Shown one piece after another: positions 7,854 through 14,628 of a stretch of 44,885 nt of DNA (position 1 is the stretch's first letter; each line of letters opens with the position of its first letter). This DNA comes from WRDS01 sp964492775. Its GTDB lineage: Bacteria > Actinomycetota > Coriobacteriia > Anaerosomatales > PHET01. The notes beneath the pieces were generated by a model that saw nothing but the letters and a program-made list of their open reading frames with translations, had not been told where the DNA came from and did not search any database. Location of the stretch: NCBI GenBank assembly GCA_964492775.1, contig CAZBLH010000015.1, forward strand, positions 1 through 44,885, read 5' to 3'. The translations under genes were made by a program, and so were the position numbers.

Positions 7854-7880
7854 GTACCGCGAACGACCCGGTTTCTAAAC
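7854..7880 (-). promoter_or_regulatory. Candidate stress-sigma (SigB-type) promoter for glsB-SDR
   Basis: On the minus strand GTTTAG, 15 nt, CGGTAC lies 35 nt before the glsB-like ATG. The -35 half matches the SigB-type pattern well; the -10 half is approximate. Confidence 0.35.
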
Positions 7881-7892
7881 GTTGGAAGTTGC

Positions 7893-7932
7893 ACGAAAAA
7901 GCGAGGGTGAGAGGCTTTCGCCCCTCACCCTC
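7893..7932 (-). terminator. Rho-independent terminator of degV
   Basis: A 13-bp stem (GAGGGTGAG...CTCACCCTC with one G-U pair) closed by a tetraloop is followed on the minus strand by GCTTTTT. It starts 34 nt after the degV stop. The plus strand lacks a T tail. Confidence 0.85.
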
Positions 7933-7966
7933 CGTGTACCGACTGTGCGTGGACCAGCGATAGGCG

Positions 7967-8824
7967 TTAGTCGATGCGCTGCACGCCGATTCCGATCAAG
8001 CCAGGACCGGTGTGTACCACCAGCACCGGAGTGAGCTGCTCCTCGACCGCATGCCTGAAGTTCGGCAGGCGCTCTTTCATCGCTGCCATGATGGCTTTGG
8101 CCTCGACCTCCGCTGCGCCCTGGACGACCGCGATGCTGTACTCCTTGGCGCCTTGCGCGAACTCCACGGCTTTGTCGAGTGCCAGCCGCAGCGACTTCTC
8201 GCGACCACGCGCTTTGGCCACCGTGTAGTAGATTCCGTCCTCATTGCAGGAGATGACCGGCTTCACATCAAGCAGCATGCCCATGACGCCTGACACGAGC
8301 CCGATGCGCCCCCCTTTCAGGAGGTACTCGAGGGTCGCGACGCAGAAGAACACCTTCGTGTTCTTCGCGGCAAGCTCGGCCTGCCTGCACACCTCATCGA
8401 ATGGGAGCCCTTTCTCGATCAACTCGCCCGCTCGCATAGCGGTCAGGCCACTCCCAATTCCGATGTTCTTCGTGTCAACGTAATACGCCTGGAGACCCTC
8501 TGGTTCGCTTCCGAAGTTCCTCAGCATCTCAAAGGTGCCGCTGAGCCCGCTCGAGATGGTGATGACAAGCACTTTCTCGTATCCATCTGCCTTGATCTGC
8601 TTGAACAGTTCGGCGACGGCAGCCGGGCTTGGCAACGAAGTGGAGGGTATTTCTTCAGGAAAGCGCGCGAACACGGTGTCCGGGTCGATGTCGACGCCGT
8701 CGCGGTACTCGCCATCCTTGTAGATGATGGTCAGCGGCGCAACGTACATCTTGAACCGGTCGCGGAACTCTTTGGGCACATCGCACCCTGAGTCCACCAG
8801 AATCGCAATCTTCTCGGTGGTCAC
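7967..8824 (-). CDS. DegV family fatty-acid-binding protein
   Basis: 285 residues, normal for DegV/FakB-like proteins, which bind a fatty acid and in firmicutes present it to the kinase FakA. Visible family features are the N-terminal ILVDSGCDVP, the P-T/S loop EIPSTSLPSPA, ITISSGLSGTF, the FFCVATLEYLLKGGRIG segment and the C-terminal HTGPGLIGIG. No FakA-type kinase gene is in the window, so the role is inferred from the family. The GTG start at 8824 has AGGA upstream. It is followed by its own terminator and lies 48 nt downstream of the MFS exporter gene, from which it may be cotranscribed. Confidence 0.92.
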   Translation of the reverse strand: MTTEKIAILVDSGCDVPKEFRDRFKMYVAPLTIIYKDGEYRDGVDIDPDTVFARFPEEIPSTSLPSPAAVAELFKQIKADGYEKVLVITISSGLSGTFEMLRNFGSEPEGLQAYYVDTKNIGIGSGLTAMRAGELIEKGLPFDEVCRQAELAAKNTKVFFCVATLEYLLKGGRIGLVSGVMGMLLDVKPVISCNEDGIYYTVAKARGREKSLRLALDKAVEFAQGAKEYSIAVVQGAAEVEAKAIMAAMKERLPNFRHAVEEQLTPVLVVHTGPGLIGIGVQRID

Positions 8825-8872
8825 GCGGTCCTCACTTTCCTGCCGGCTAGCATTGGGCCGTGCCTCACGGCT

Positions 8873-10699
8873 CTACTGTCGCGTAATCTCGACGTTATTG
8901 CCAGACTTGATGAGCAGCGACAGCAGGGCGCCGGCGAGGAGGACGAGCGAGGCCACCCGAAGCGCACTCCGGACCGCCTCCACGAACGACTCCTCCGCGG
9001 CGCTCGCGAAGCCTTCCCCGATTGCGGCAAATGCCTTTTCGATCTTGCCCCCAATTGCCATCCCGAAGTTCATGAACGCACTCGGGTCCGCATTGGGGTC
9101 CATGGCGGACACCTGGTCCATGAGCGGAGCAAGCGCGGTCATCATGTCAGTACCCTCAAGCGACGTGCCTTTGTCGACCTCGGCCATGATTGCCGCAATG
9201 ACGGGCTTCTGGGCTGGAGCCGGCAGGTACTCGGTGGCAGCCTCGGTCACGGCACCTTCAATCACCGGACGCATGGCCTCGGCAGGCACCGCTTCACGGA
9301 GTGAGTCCAAGTCCATGCCGCCCATACCCATCTGCGAACTGGAGTCCTCGATGATCTCGGAGACGTACGGGACGGCCTCGGCCGGAAGGCCAGGCATCGA
9401 CTTGGTGGCATCGAGCATCGCCGACGTCATGGTGGTGGCGAAGATGGCGCCAAGAACAGCAACACCGAAGACGCCGCCGACCTGACGCATCGTCGAGAGG
9501 ATGCCGGAGGCGGCGCCTTCCTCACCGCTCGGCGCAACAGCCATGACGGCGCTCGTCATTGATGGCATCACGAGGCCCATACCGAGGCCGGCGAGAGCAA
9601 GCGGGGCGACCAGCCACTGCCAGCCGGCACCGATCGGCAGGAATGACGCCCAGAACACCGCGCCGGCAGAGATCGCCATGCCGCTGAACACAAGCCAGCG
9701 CGAGCCGATCATATCCGACAGACGACCCGCGAGCGGGGCGGCCACGAGGATCGCTGCGGAGAGCGGAGTCAACGCCAACCCGGTCTGGATCGCAGTGTAG
9801 CCGAGCTGAGCCTGCAGGTAGACCGGGAGCAAGAAGAACATGCCGAGCATGCCGAACATCAGGATGGCACCGGCGGCGTTACCTGCGCTGAAGGCCGGGC
9901 TCCTGAACAGCCGCAGGTCCATGATCGGCTCGGCGACCTTACGCTCCCAGAAGATGAACGCCACAAGAGTCACAGCAGCAACGGCGAACAGGCCGAGCAC
10001 CACGGGGTCGGTCCAGCCAAGTTTCGGACCCTCGATCAGTCCATAGCACAGCGAGGCGAGCAGGACGATCGACAGCACCACGCCCGGCACGTCGATGGTG
10101 TGCTCACGCTCATCGCGCGACTCAGGTATGGCCCAGAGCGCGAACGGAATCGCCACAAGCACGATCGGGACGTTGATGAAGAAGATGTAGTTCCAGGCGA
10201 ACGCATCGGTGAGCCAGCCGCCGAGCAACGGACCCGCTGCGCTGGCGAGTCCGCTGACAGCGCCCCAGATACCCATCGCCATGCCGCGCTGCTCAGGCGG
10301 GAAGTTCACTGCCGTGAGCGAAAGTGTGGCGGGCATCATGAACGCGCCACCGAGCGCCTGAACGACGCGCGAACCGATCAGCATCGCAGGTGTTCCCGAA
10401 AGGCCGCACAGCAGCGACCCGACGCCGAACAGCGCGAGACCGACGATGAAGAAGCGCTTCCTGCCGAACATATCCCCGAGTCGCCCGAAGGTCACGAGGA
10501 AGGATGCGAACACAAGCGTGTAGGCGTTCAGCACCCACTCGGCATCAGAGAAGCTGGCGCCGATTCCCTTGCTGATGGCGGGTATTGATACGTTCACCAC
10601 CGTACCGTCGAGCAGCGCCATGAACAGCGCGACGCAAACGCTGGCGAGTACCCACCACTTGCGTGCGTACGGATCTTCGGATCGTGCGGAAACGCTCAC
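8873..10699 (-). CDS. MFS drug exporter, DHA2 (EmrB/QacA-like) family
   Basis: 608-residue, 14-helix proton-driven exporter. It shows the antiporter signature GAVSGLASAAGPLLGGWL (motif C), the motif A-like loop GRLGDMFGRKR and the DHA2 motif LDGTVVNVSIPAI near the N-terminus. Between predicted helices 13 and 14 (about residues 425-570) there is a ~145-residue hydrophilic, Ala/Met/Asp-rich segment expected to face outside, longer than in QacA. The GTG start at 10699 overlaps the PadR regulator stop as GTGA and has AAGGAGG 7 nt upstream, so translation is coupled to the regulator. The likely role is efflux of a toxic compound sensed by the PadR protein; the substrate is unknown. Confidence 0.92.
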   Translation of the reverse strand: MSVSARSEDPYARKWWVLASVCVALFMALLDGTVVNVSIPAISKGIGASFSDAEWVLNAYTLVFASFLVTFGRLGDMFGRKRFFIVGLALFGVGSLLCGLSGTPAMLIGSRVVQALGGAFMMPATLSLTAVNFPPEQRGMAMGIWGAVSGLASAAGPLLGGWLTDAFAWNYIFFINVPIVLVAIPFALWAIPESRDEREHTIDVPGVVLSIVLLASLCYGLIEGPKLGWTDPVVLGLFAVAAVTLVAFIFWERKVAEPIMDLRLFRSPAFSAGNAAGAILMFGMLGMFFLLPVYLQAQLGYTAIQTGLALTPLSAAILVAAPLAGRLSDMIGSRWLVFSGMAISAGAVFWASFLPIGAGWQWLVAPLALAGLGMGLVMPSMTSAVMAVAPSGEEGAASGILSTMRQVGGVFGVAVLGAIFATTMTSAMLDATKSMPGLPAEAVPYVSEIIEDSSSQMGMGGMDLDSLREAVPAEAMRPVIEGAVTEAATEYLPAPAQKPVIAAIMAEVDKGTSLEGTDMMTALAPLMDQVSAMDPNADPSAFMNFGMAIGGKIEKAFAAIGEGFASAAEESFVEAVRSALRVASLVLLAGALLSLLIKSGNNVEITRQ

Positions 10700-11250
10700 A
10701 GGTCAACCTCCTTGGTAGTGCCATCGGACGTGGTTTCAAGCTGAGCCAGCCATTCCAGCTCAGTGCGAAGCTGGCGTTCACGCAGGTCAGCTAGTTCGAG
10801 ATGACCCGAGTAGCCGACCAGCATCTCCTTCGAGCCGATCAGGATGTCCAGTTCCCGGCGGAGCCGCGACTGGCGTTCGCGGATCAGTGCGGAGCGCTCG
10901 GCAGAAGACAGGTGCCCGAAGCAGGCGACGCGGACGTAGAAGTCCGTCTGGCCGAGCGGGCCCTCGTGCAGAGGATCAGCGAGCCTTGCCGCGAGCTCTG
11001 CGCGCCCGGCGTCCGTGATTGAATAGACCACGCGGTCGGGGCGGCCCTTTTCACCGGGCTCCGTGTGACTGACGATCGCACCCTGCTCCTCAAGCGAACG
11101 CAGGAGAGGATAGAGCGAGCCCTCGGAGACCGAGACCATGGCGCCAAGTCCCATAGTCATCCGCTTCTTCAAGACATAGGCATGAAGGGGGCCTTCGGCC
11201 AGCACGGCAAGTGAGACCATCGTCAGCAACGGCTGGACAGGACGAGCCAA
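10696..11250 (-). CDS. PadR family transcriptional repressor
   Basis: 184-residue PadR-type regulator. The N-terminal winged helix begins LLTMVSLAVLAEGPLHAYVLKKRM, and the wing region has SEGSLYPLLRSLEEQGAI and VYSITDAGRAEL, matching the family pattern closely. The C-terminal ~90 residues form the helical dimerisation part of the Vir_act_alpha_C type. I chose the TTG at 11250 because AAAGGA lies 7 nt before it; the downstream in-frame ATG would cut into the first helix, and the ATG at 11394 would require translation through the operator. The gene overlaps the exporter by 4 bases, and a 21-bp palindrome just upstream is a likely autoregulatory operator. Confidence 0.9.
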   Translation of the reverse strand: MARPVQPLLTMVSLAVLAEGPLHAYVLKKRMTMGLGAMVSVSEGSLYPLLRSLEEQGAIVSHTEPGEKGRPDRVVYSITDAGRAELAARLADPLHEGPLGQTDFYVRVACFGHLSSAERSALIRERQSRLRRELDILIGSKEMLVGYSGHLELADLRERQLRTELEWLAQLETTSDGTTKEVDL

Positions 11251-11265
11251 TCGCGTTTCCTTTCG

Positions 11266-11286
11266 GATACCTCGAATCGAGGTATC
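11266..11286. promoter_or_regulatory. 21-bp perfect palindrome, probable PadR operator
   Basis: The half-site GATACCTCGA is followed by one central base and its exact complement TCGAGGTATC. It lies 15 bp upstream of the padR TTG start, immediately before the ribosome-binding site. Perfect symmetry and placement in front of a PadR-exporter pair suggest autorepression; binding is inferred. Confidence 0.7.
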
Positions 11287-11359
11287 AACTCTACGTCGTG
11301 ACGCAATGAGCGTCAAGTCCGGATAACAGCGCATCGCTGTGCCCGAGCTACTGCATAGA

Positions 11360-11390
11360 TGCGAAACGGGACGGCCTAATGGCCGTCCCG
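11360..11390 (-). terminator. Terminator hairpin after the YegP-like gene
   Basis: A perfect 10-bp stem, CGGGACGGCC/GGCCGTCCCG with loop ATTA on the minus strand, lies 56 nt past the gene's stop and is followed by TTTCGC. The T tract is short. Confidence 0.6.
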
Positions 11391-11446
11391 CCAAGCGTTT
11401 TCCGCCTGATCTGGTTGACGCGCGTTACCGCCGACGCGGATCGACG

Positions 11447-11782
11447 TTATTCGGTCTTGTCGACCATCGTCGCCACAGGGCCGTTAGTCTTTACGGACGC
11501 AATGCCGTTCTCCATGGCAGATGTCGAGGAGTAGTACTCGCTGCGGCCAATCTCCTGCGAGTTCGCGGCCTTGAGGATGAAGTACGGCTCGCCCTTGGAG
11601 TTCTCACGGCGCTCGTACCGCTCGTCGAGCGGCGAGTTCTTCTTGACCGACTCAATCCCGTTCAGCGCCGCCGCCTTCGTCGTGTACCGCTCACTGGTGA
11701 GGATGACCTGGCCATTGGCGGCCTTCAGGTTGAACATCACCTGGCCGTCTTTCGAGTTCGTGAGCACGTAGTGAGCAGCCAT
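11447..11782 (-). CDS. YegP/DUF1508-family protein, two tandem repeats
   Basis: 111-residue soluble protein made of two ~50-residue DUF1508 repeats. The first contains NLKAANGQVILTSERYTTKAAALNGIESVKKN and the second ILKAANSQEIGRSEYYSSTSAMENGIASVKTN; only these fragments are needed to see the internal duplication. The family (E. coli YegP) is widespread and of unknown function, sometimes linked to stress. GAAGGAG precedes the ATG by a normal distance. It is transcribed divergently from the LEA-like gene at 11919, with a 136-bp shared upstream region. Confidence 0.9.
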   Translation of the reverse strand: MAAHYVLTNSKDGQVMFNLKAANGQVILTSERYTTKAAALNGIESVKKNSPLDERYERRENSKGEPYFILKAANSQEIGRSEYYSSTSAMENGIASVKTNGPVATMVDKTE

Positions 11783-11855
11783 ACGACTCCTTCCAACGCA
11801 ACTGACCGTAGGTTGTTGGTACCCCAGTCGGGCCGACGGTTCTCGCGGGGCGTCG

Positions 11856-11881
11856 GTTTCACGGGCTCTGAAGCGGGGATA
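11856..11881 (+). promoter_or_regulatory. Candidate stress-sigma (SigB-type) promoter
   Basis: GTTTCA, 14 nt, GGGATA closely follows the SigB pattern GTTTAA-N12-15-GGGTAT and lies 37 nt before the ATG of the LEA-like gene. Confidence 0.45.
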
Positions 11882-11918
11882 CTCCTGTCATCGCACGTCA
11901 CGAGAAGGGAGCGGTTCC

Positions 11919-12158
11919 ATGGCTGAAGGCGGATTCTTGGACAAGGCGAAGGAGCTGGTCGGAGGAGCCGTGGACGACGTGGGAGATCTGGCTAAGAACA
12001 TCGCCGAGGGCGCGGCCGAGAAGATCGACGAGGCAACGGAGTCCATGGGAGGCGTGGCCAAGCAAGCTGGCGACGCTGTAGGCGCAGGCAAAGAGAAGAT
12101 CGGCGACGCCGCTGCCGACATTGCCCGCAAGGTCACCAGCGGCGGTGGCGCCGACTAG
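11919..12158 (+). CDS. Small LEA-like amphipathic protein (79 aa)
   Basis: 79-residue, Ala/Gly/Lys/Glu/Asp-rich protein without cysteine or aromatic clusters and with no membrane segment. It has irregular 11-residue-like repeats (KAKELVGGAVDDVGD, NIAEGAAEKIDEATES, KQAGDAVGAGKEKIGD). The composition resembles LEA, CsbD-like and Rv0909-type small proteins, which fold on drying or accumulate in stationary phase. That likeness is compositional, so function is inference. GAAGGGAG lies 7 nt before the ATG. The SigB-type promoter upstream and a strong terminator downstream indicate a monocistronic stress gene. Confidence 0.75.
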   Translation: MAEGGFLDKAKELVGGAVDDVGDLAKNIAEGAAEKIDEATESMGGVAKQAGDAVGAGKEKIGDAAADIARKVTSGGGAD

Positions 12159-12223
12159 CGTGCAGCGCAAGTTGTCCCGCGTGCCTAAGCACGACGAGCG
12201 GGCACTCATTCAATGAATGACAA

Positions 12224-12250
12224 ACGAGGCACCCTCAAGGGGTGCCTCGT
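12224..12250. terminator. Bidirectional terminator between the LEA-like gene and tRNA-Pro
   Basis: An 11-bp perfect stem, ACGAGGCACCC/GGGTGCCTCGT with a 5-nt loop, lies between convergent units. The minus-strand tail is TTTGTCATT and the plus-strand tail TCTCATGTTCT. Confidence 0.75.
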
Positions 12251-12259
12251 CTCATGTTC

Positions 12260-12336
12260 TGGTCGGGCTGACAGGATTTGAACCTGCGACCCTCTGCTCC
12301 CAAAGCAGATGCGCTACCAAACTGCGCTACAGCCCG
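12260..12336 (-). tRNA. tRNA-Pro (anticodon UGG)
   Basis: 77 nt including encoded CCA. Acceptor CGGGCTG pairs with CAGCCCG, the anticodon stem TCTGC/GCAGA closes loop TTTGGGA, and the T loop reads GTTCAAATC. Confidence 0.95.
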
Positions 12337-12409
12337 ATCGAGTGCTCGCGTGCCGAGAGGCGGCGGAGCATCGAACAGTATAGCCGAGACACCGCTCGCG
12401 TTTCGGCAG

Positions 12410-13063
12410 CTACTCGAGACCTGCCAGTTTCGCGCGCAGGGCGCGAAGCGCGGCCCCACGGTGGCTGATGGCGTTCTTCTCTGCGGTCGTCAGCTCCGCC
12501 ATGGCTCGGCCGGGCGCCGCCTGTGGGAGAAAGAGCGGATCGTATCCGAATCCCCCGTCACCACGAGCTTCCGTAGCGATCAGCCCTTCGCATGCTCCCT
12601 CGGCTATGGTCTCCGTCCCGTCTTCGTCGATGAACACCATGCTGCACACGAACCTCGCGGTGCGCTCCTCGCTCGGCGTGTCAGCCAGCGCGAGGAGCAG
12701 CCGGGCGTTGTTCTCGGCGTCGGTCGCACACGGGCCGGCGTACCGGCTCGAGTAGACCCCCGGCTCACCGCCGAGCGCGTCAACCACGAGTCCCGAATCG
12801 TCCGCGAGTGCCGCCAGAGCGAAACGCTCTCGCGCTGCCACCGCCTTGATGCGAGCGTTCGCCTCGAAGGTTGTGCCGTCCTCTTCGGGGCTTGGCCATG
12901 CATGATCGAGCTCTGAAGCCGCGACAAAATGCCAGCCCTCAAAGCCGAGCGCACCGCGAATCTCGGCGAGTTTGCCCTTGTTCGACGTCGCGACAACGAC
13001 GGTCTTGCCTCGAGACCCGGCATCTATGGTTGACGGGCGAGAGCCCTGCGAATCAGAAGCCAT
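12410..13063 (-). CDS. rdgB: dITP/XTP pyrophosphatase (RdgB/HAM1)
   Basis: 217 residues. This enzyme hydrolyses non-canonical purine triphosphates (dITP, XTP) to monophosphate and keeps them out of nucleic acids. Family landmarks are ATSNKGKLAEI near residue 25, the metal/active-site LADDSGL, GEPGVYSSRYAG, GFGYDPLF and EKNAISHRG. A ~18-residue N-terminal extension rich in Ser and polar residues precedes the usual start. The ATG at 13063 overlaps the rph stop by 11 bp. The rph-rdgB pairing is conserved across actinobacteria and many other bacteria. A tRNA-Pro gene follows on the same strand. Confidence 0.95.
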   Translation of the reverse strand: MASDSQGSRPSTIDAGSRGKTVVVATSNKGKLAEIRGALGFEGWHFVAASELDHAWPSPEEDGTTFEANARIKAVAARERFALAALADDSGLVVDALGGEPGVYSSRYAGPCATDAENNARLLLALADTPSEERTARFVCSMVFIDEDGTETIAEGACEGLIATEARGDGGFGYDPLFLPQAAPGRAMAELTTAEKNAISHRGAALRALRAKLAGLE

Positions 13064-13793
13064 AGGTCATGAGCCCCTCATCCACGATCTTGCGCTGGAT
13101 CGCAAGCAGATCGCTGATGCCTCCGGAGGCCAGGTCGAGCATATCGTCGAGGCGCTCCCGGCTGAACGGGACCTGCTCGCCCGTACCCTGGACCTCGATG
13201 AAGCGACCTCTATCGTCCATGACGACGTTCATGTCGACCTCGGCGACCGAGTCCTCGGCGTACTCGAGATCGAGCACGAGCGCGCCGTCGACCAACCCGA
13301 CGCTCGTGGCAGCAAGCTGACCCCGCAGCACCGTACCGGCGACCTTGCCTGCAGCGCGCCACTGCTCGAGAGCATCGTTCACCGCGATCCAGGCTCCAGT
13401 GATCGCCGCCGTACGTGTGCCGCCATCGGCCTGAATCACGTCGCAGTCAACGGTGACAGTAACCTCGCCCAGCGCGCCCAGGTCAACGACGGTCCGCAGC
13501 GCGCGTCCGATAAGGCGCTGGATCTCGTGGGTGCGGCCTTTGGGACCGGTCATGGTCTCGCGGCGCGAGCGAGTGTGCGTGGACGCGGGCAGCATAGAGT
13601 ACTCGGCGGTAAGCCAGCCAAGACCCGAGCCGCGGCGCCATGAGCTCACGCCATCATCGACGGAGGCAGCGCACAGCACGCGCGTGTCCCCGAGCTCGAA
13701 GATGCAGCTGCCCATCGCGTGCTTCAGGTACCCGCGGGTCACCTTCACGGGCCTGAGTTGGTTCGCGGCGCGTCCATTGCTGCGTTCGGTCAA
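13053..13793 (-). CDS. rph: Ribonuclease PH
   Basis: 246-residue phosphorolytic 3'-5' exoribonuclease that trims tRNA 3' ends. Visible are GSCIFELGDTRVLCAASVDD, the substrate-binding RSRRETMTGPKGRTHEIQRLIGR region (Arg cluster, given here only as landmark), DCDVIQADGGTRTAAITGAW and the metal-site EYAEDSVAEVDMNVVM. Length fits the family. The start is TTG at 13793 with AAAGGA 7 nt upstream. rdgB overlaps its 3' end by 11 bp. Upstream, on the other strand, begins a tetR-ABC module; in many actinobacteria murI and an MBL hydrolase gene directly precede rph, and here they lie on the far side of that module. Confidence 0.96.
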   Translation of the reverse strand: MTERSNGRAANQLRPVKVTRGYLKHAMGSCIFELGDTRVLCAASVDDGVSSWRRGSGLGWLTAEYSMLPASTHTRSRRETMTGPKGRTHEIQRLIGRALRTVVDLGALGEVTVTVDCDVIQADGGTRTAAITGAWIAVNDALEQWRAAGKVAGTVLRGQLAATSVGLVDGALVLDLEYAEDSVAEVDMNVVMDDRGRFIEVQGTGEQVPFSRERLDDMLDLASGGISDLLAIQRKIVDEGLMTYGF

Positions 13794-13953
13794 TGCTCGT
13801 CCTTTCGAGGGGTTCGCTTAGGGCGGCCCGCTAGAACGTGCAAGCGTCCGCAGCGTGAGTATACTGCGACGCCGCTGGAGAGCGCTCTGGACAGCGGCAT
13901 CGCGCCACCTCGACTCGGCACTGGATTCGCTTGCAGCAGCGCCTTGAGCTAAC

Positions 13954-13969
13954 ATGAACCAGTATTCAT
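13954..13969. promoter_or_regulatory. Candidate TetR operator
   Basis: ATGAA, six bases, TTCAT is an inverted repeat of the size used by TetR/AcrR proteins, 30 bp before the chosen tetR start. It sits in the divergent tetR/rph intergenic region. Confidence 0.45.
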
Positions 13970-13998
13970 TTTGTGCCCGACCGCAGGTCAGGAACAGG

Positions 13999-14628
13999 AT
14001 GGTTGAGGCGAACTTGTCGGCAGAAGCGAGGCCCACAGTGGTGCACCCGACGCGCGCCGATGCGCTGCGTAATCGCGAGAAGATCCTTGAGACTGCGCGA
14101 AGCCAGATAGTCGAGCACGGGCCGGATGTGGGCATGAGCCAGATCGCCCAGGCTGCAGGCGTTGCCGTGGGCACCCTGTATCGCCACTTCCCCACCAAGA
14201 CCGACCTTGTGAAGGCCGTGATCTCCGAGCAGGTCGACCGGCTCGCCGATGCTGCCGAGGAAGCTTGGGCTCGCGTTGAAACAGGCCGGTCCGAGCCGAC
14301 CGTCGAGATACTGACGTACCTGCGCGACATGGTAGAAACGGCGGCGAACAACGGAGCTCTCCGCGTCGCCGCGCAGAATCTCGTCGTCGAGATCCACCGC
14401 TCCGATTCCGCGCGACGCGGCGCGGCCGCCCTGGCTAGGCTCATCGAGCGTGGCCGGAACACCGGTTGCCTGCGCCCGGACCTGACCGTGACCGACCTGT
14501 ATCTCCTTGCCGCCACGGGGCCGCTTGAGCACCCCGAGGCAAGCCGCGAGCGCTGGCTTGAGCTCATCATGCCGGCGCTGCTTCCCTTCGAATCATCGAG
14601 CCTCAACCAGACCCAGAAAGGCGCCTGA
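13999..14628 (+). CDS. TetR/AcrR family transcriptional regulator
   Basis: 209-residue regulator. The N-terminal helix-turn-helix domain is clear: ALRNREKILETARSQIVEHG followed by MSQIAQAAGVAVGTLYRHFPTKTDLVKAV. The C-terminal ligand-binding domain resembles that of SbtR-like regulators in length. I prefer the ATG at 13999, with AGGA upstream; the ATG at 13954 lies inside the candidate operator and adds a non-homologous leader. The stop overlaps the ABC transporter ATG (ATGA), so the two are coupled, and the regulator most likely controls that transporter. The inducing ligand is unknown. Confidence 0.9.
   Translation: MVEANLSAEARPTVVHPTRADALRNREKILETARSQIVEHGPDVGMSQIAQAAGVAVGTLYRHFPTKTDLVKAVISEQVDRLADAAEEAWARVETGRSEPTVEILTYLRDMVETAANNGALRVAAQNLVVEIHRSDSARRGAAALARLIERGRNTGCLRPDLTVTDLYLLAATGPLEHPEASRERWLELIMPALLPFESSSLNQTQKGA

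Noticed and set aside
11783..11850. SigB-type promoter for the YegP-like gene
   Set aside because: A GGGTAC is present on the minus strand but the -35 region at 14-15 nt (GAGAAC) does not match.
13858..13863. TATACT as the rph -10 element
   Set aside because: No acceptable -35 is found at 16-18 nt, and the distance to the rph start is long; too weak to list as a promoter.
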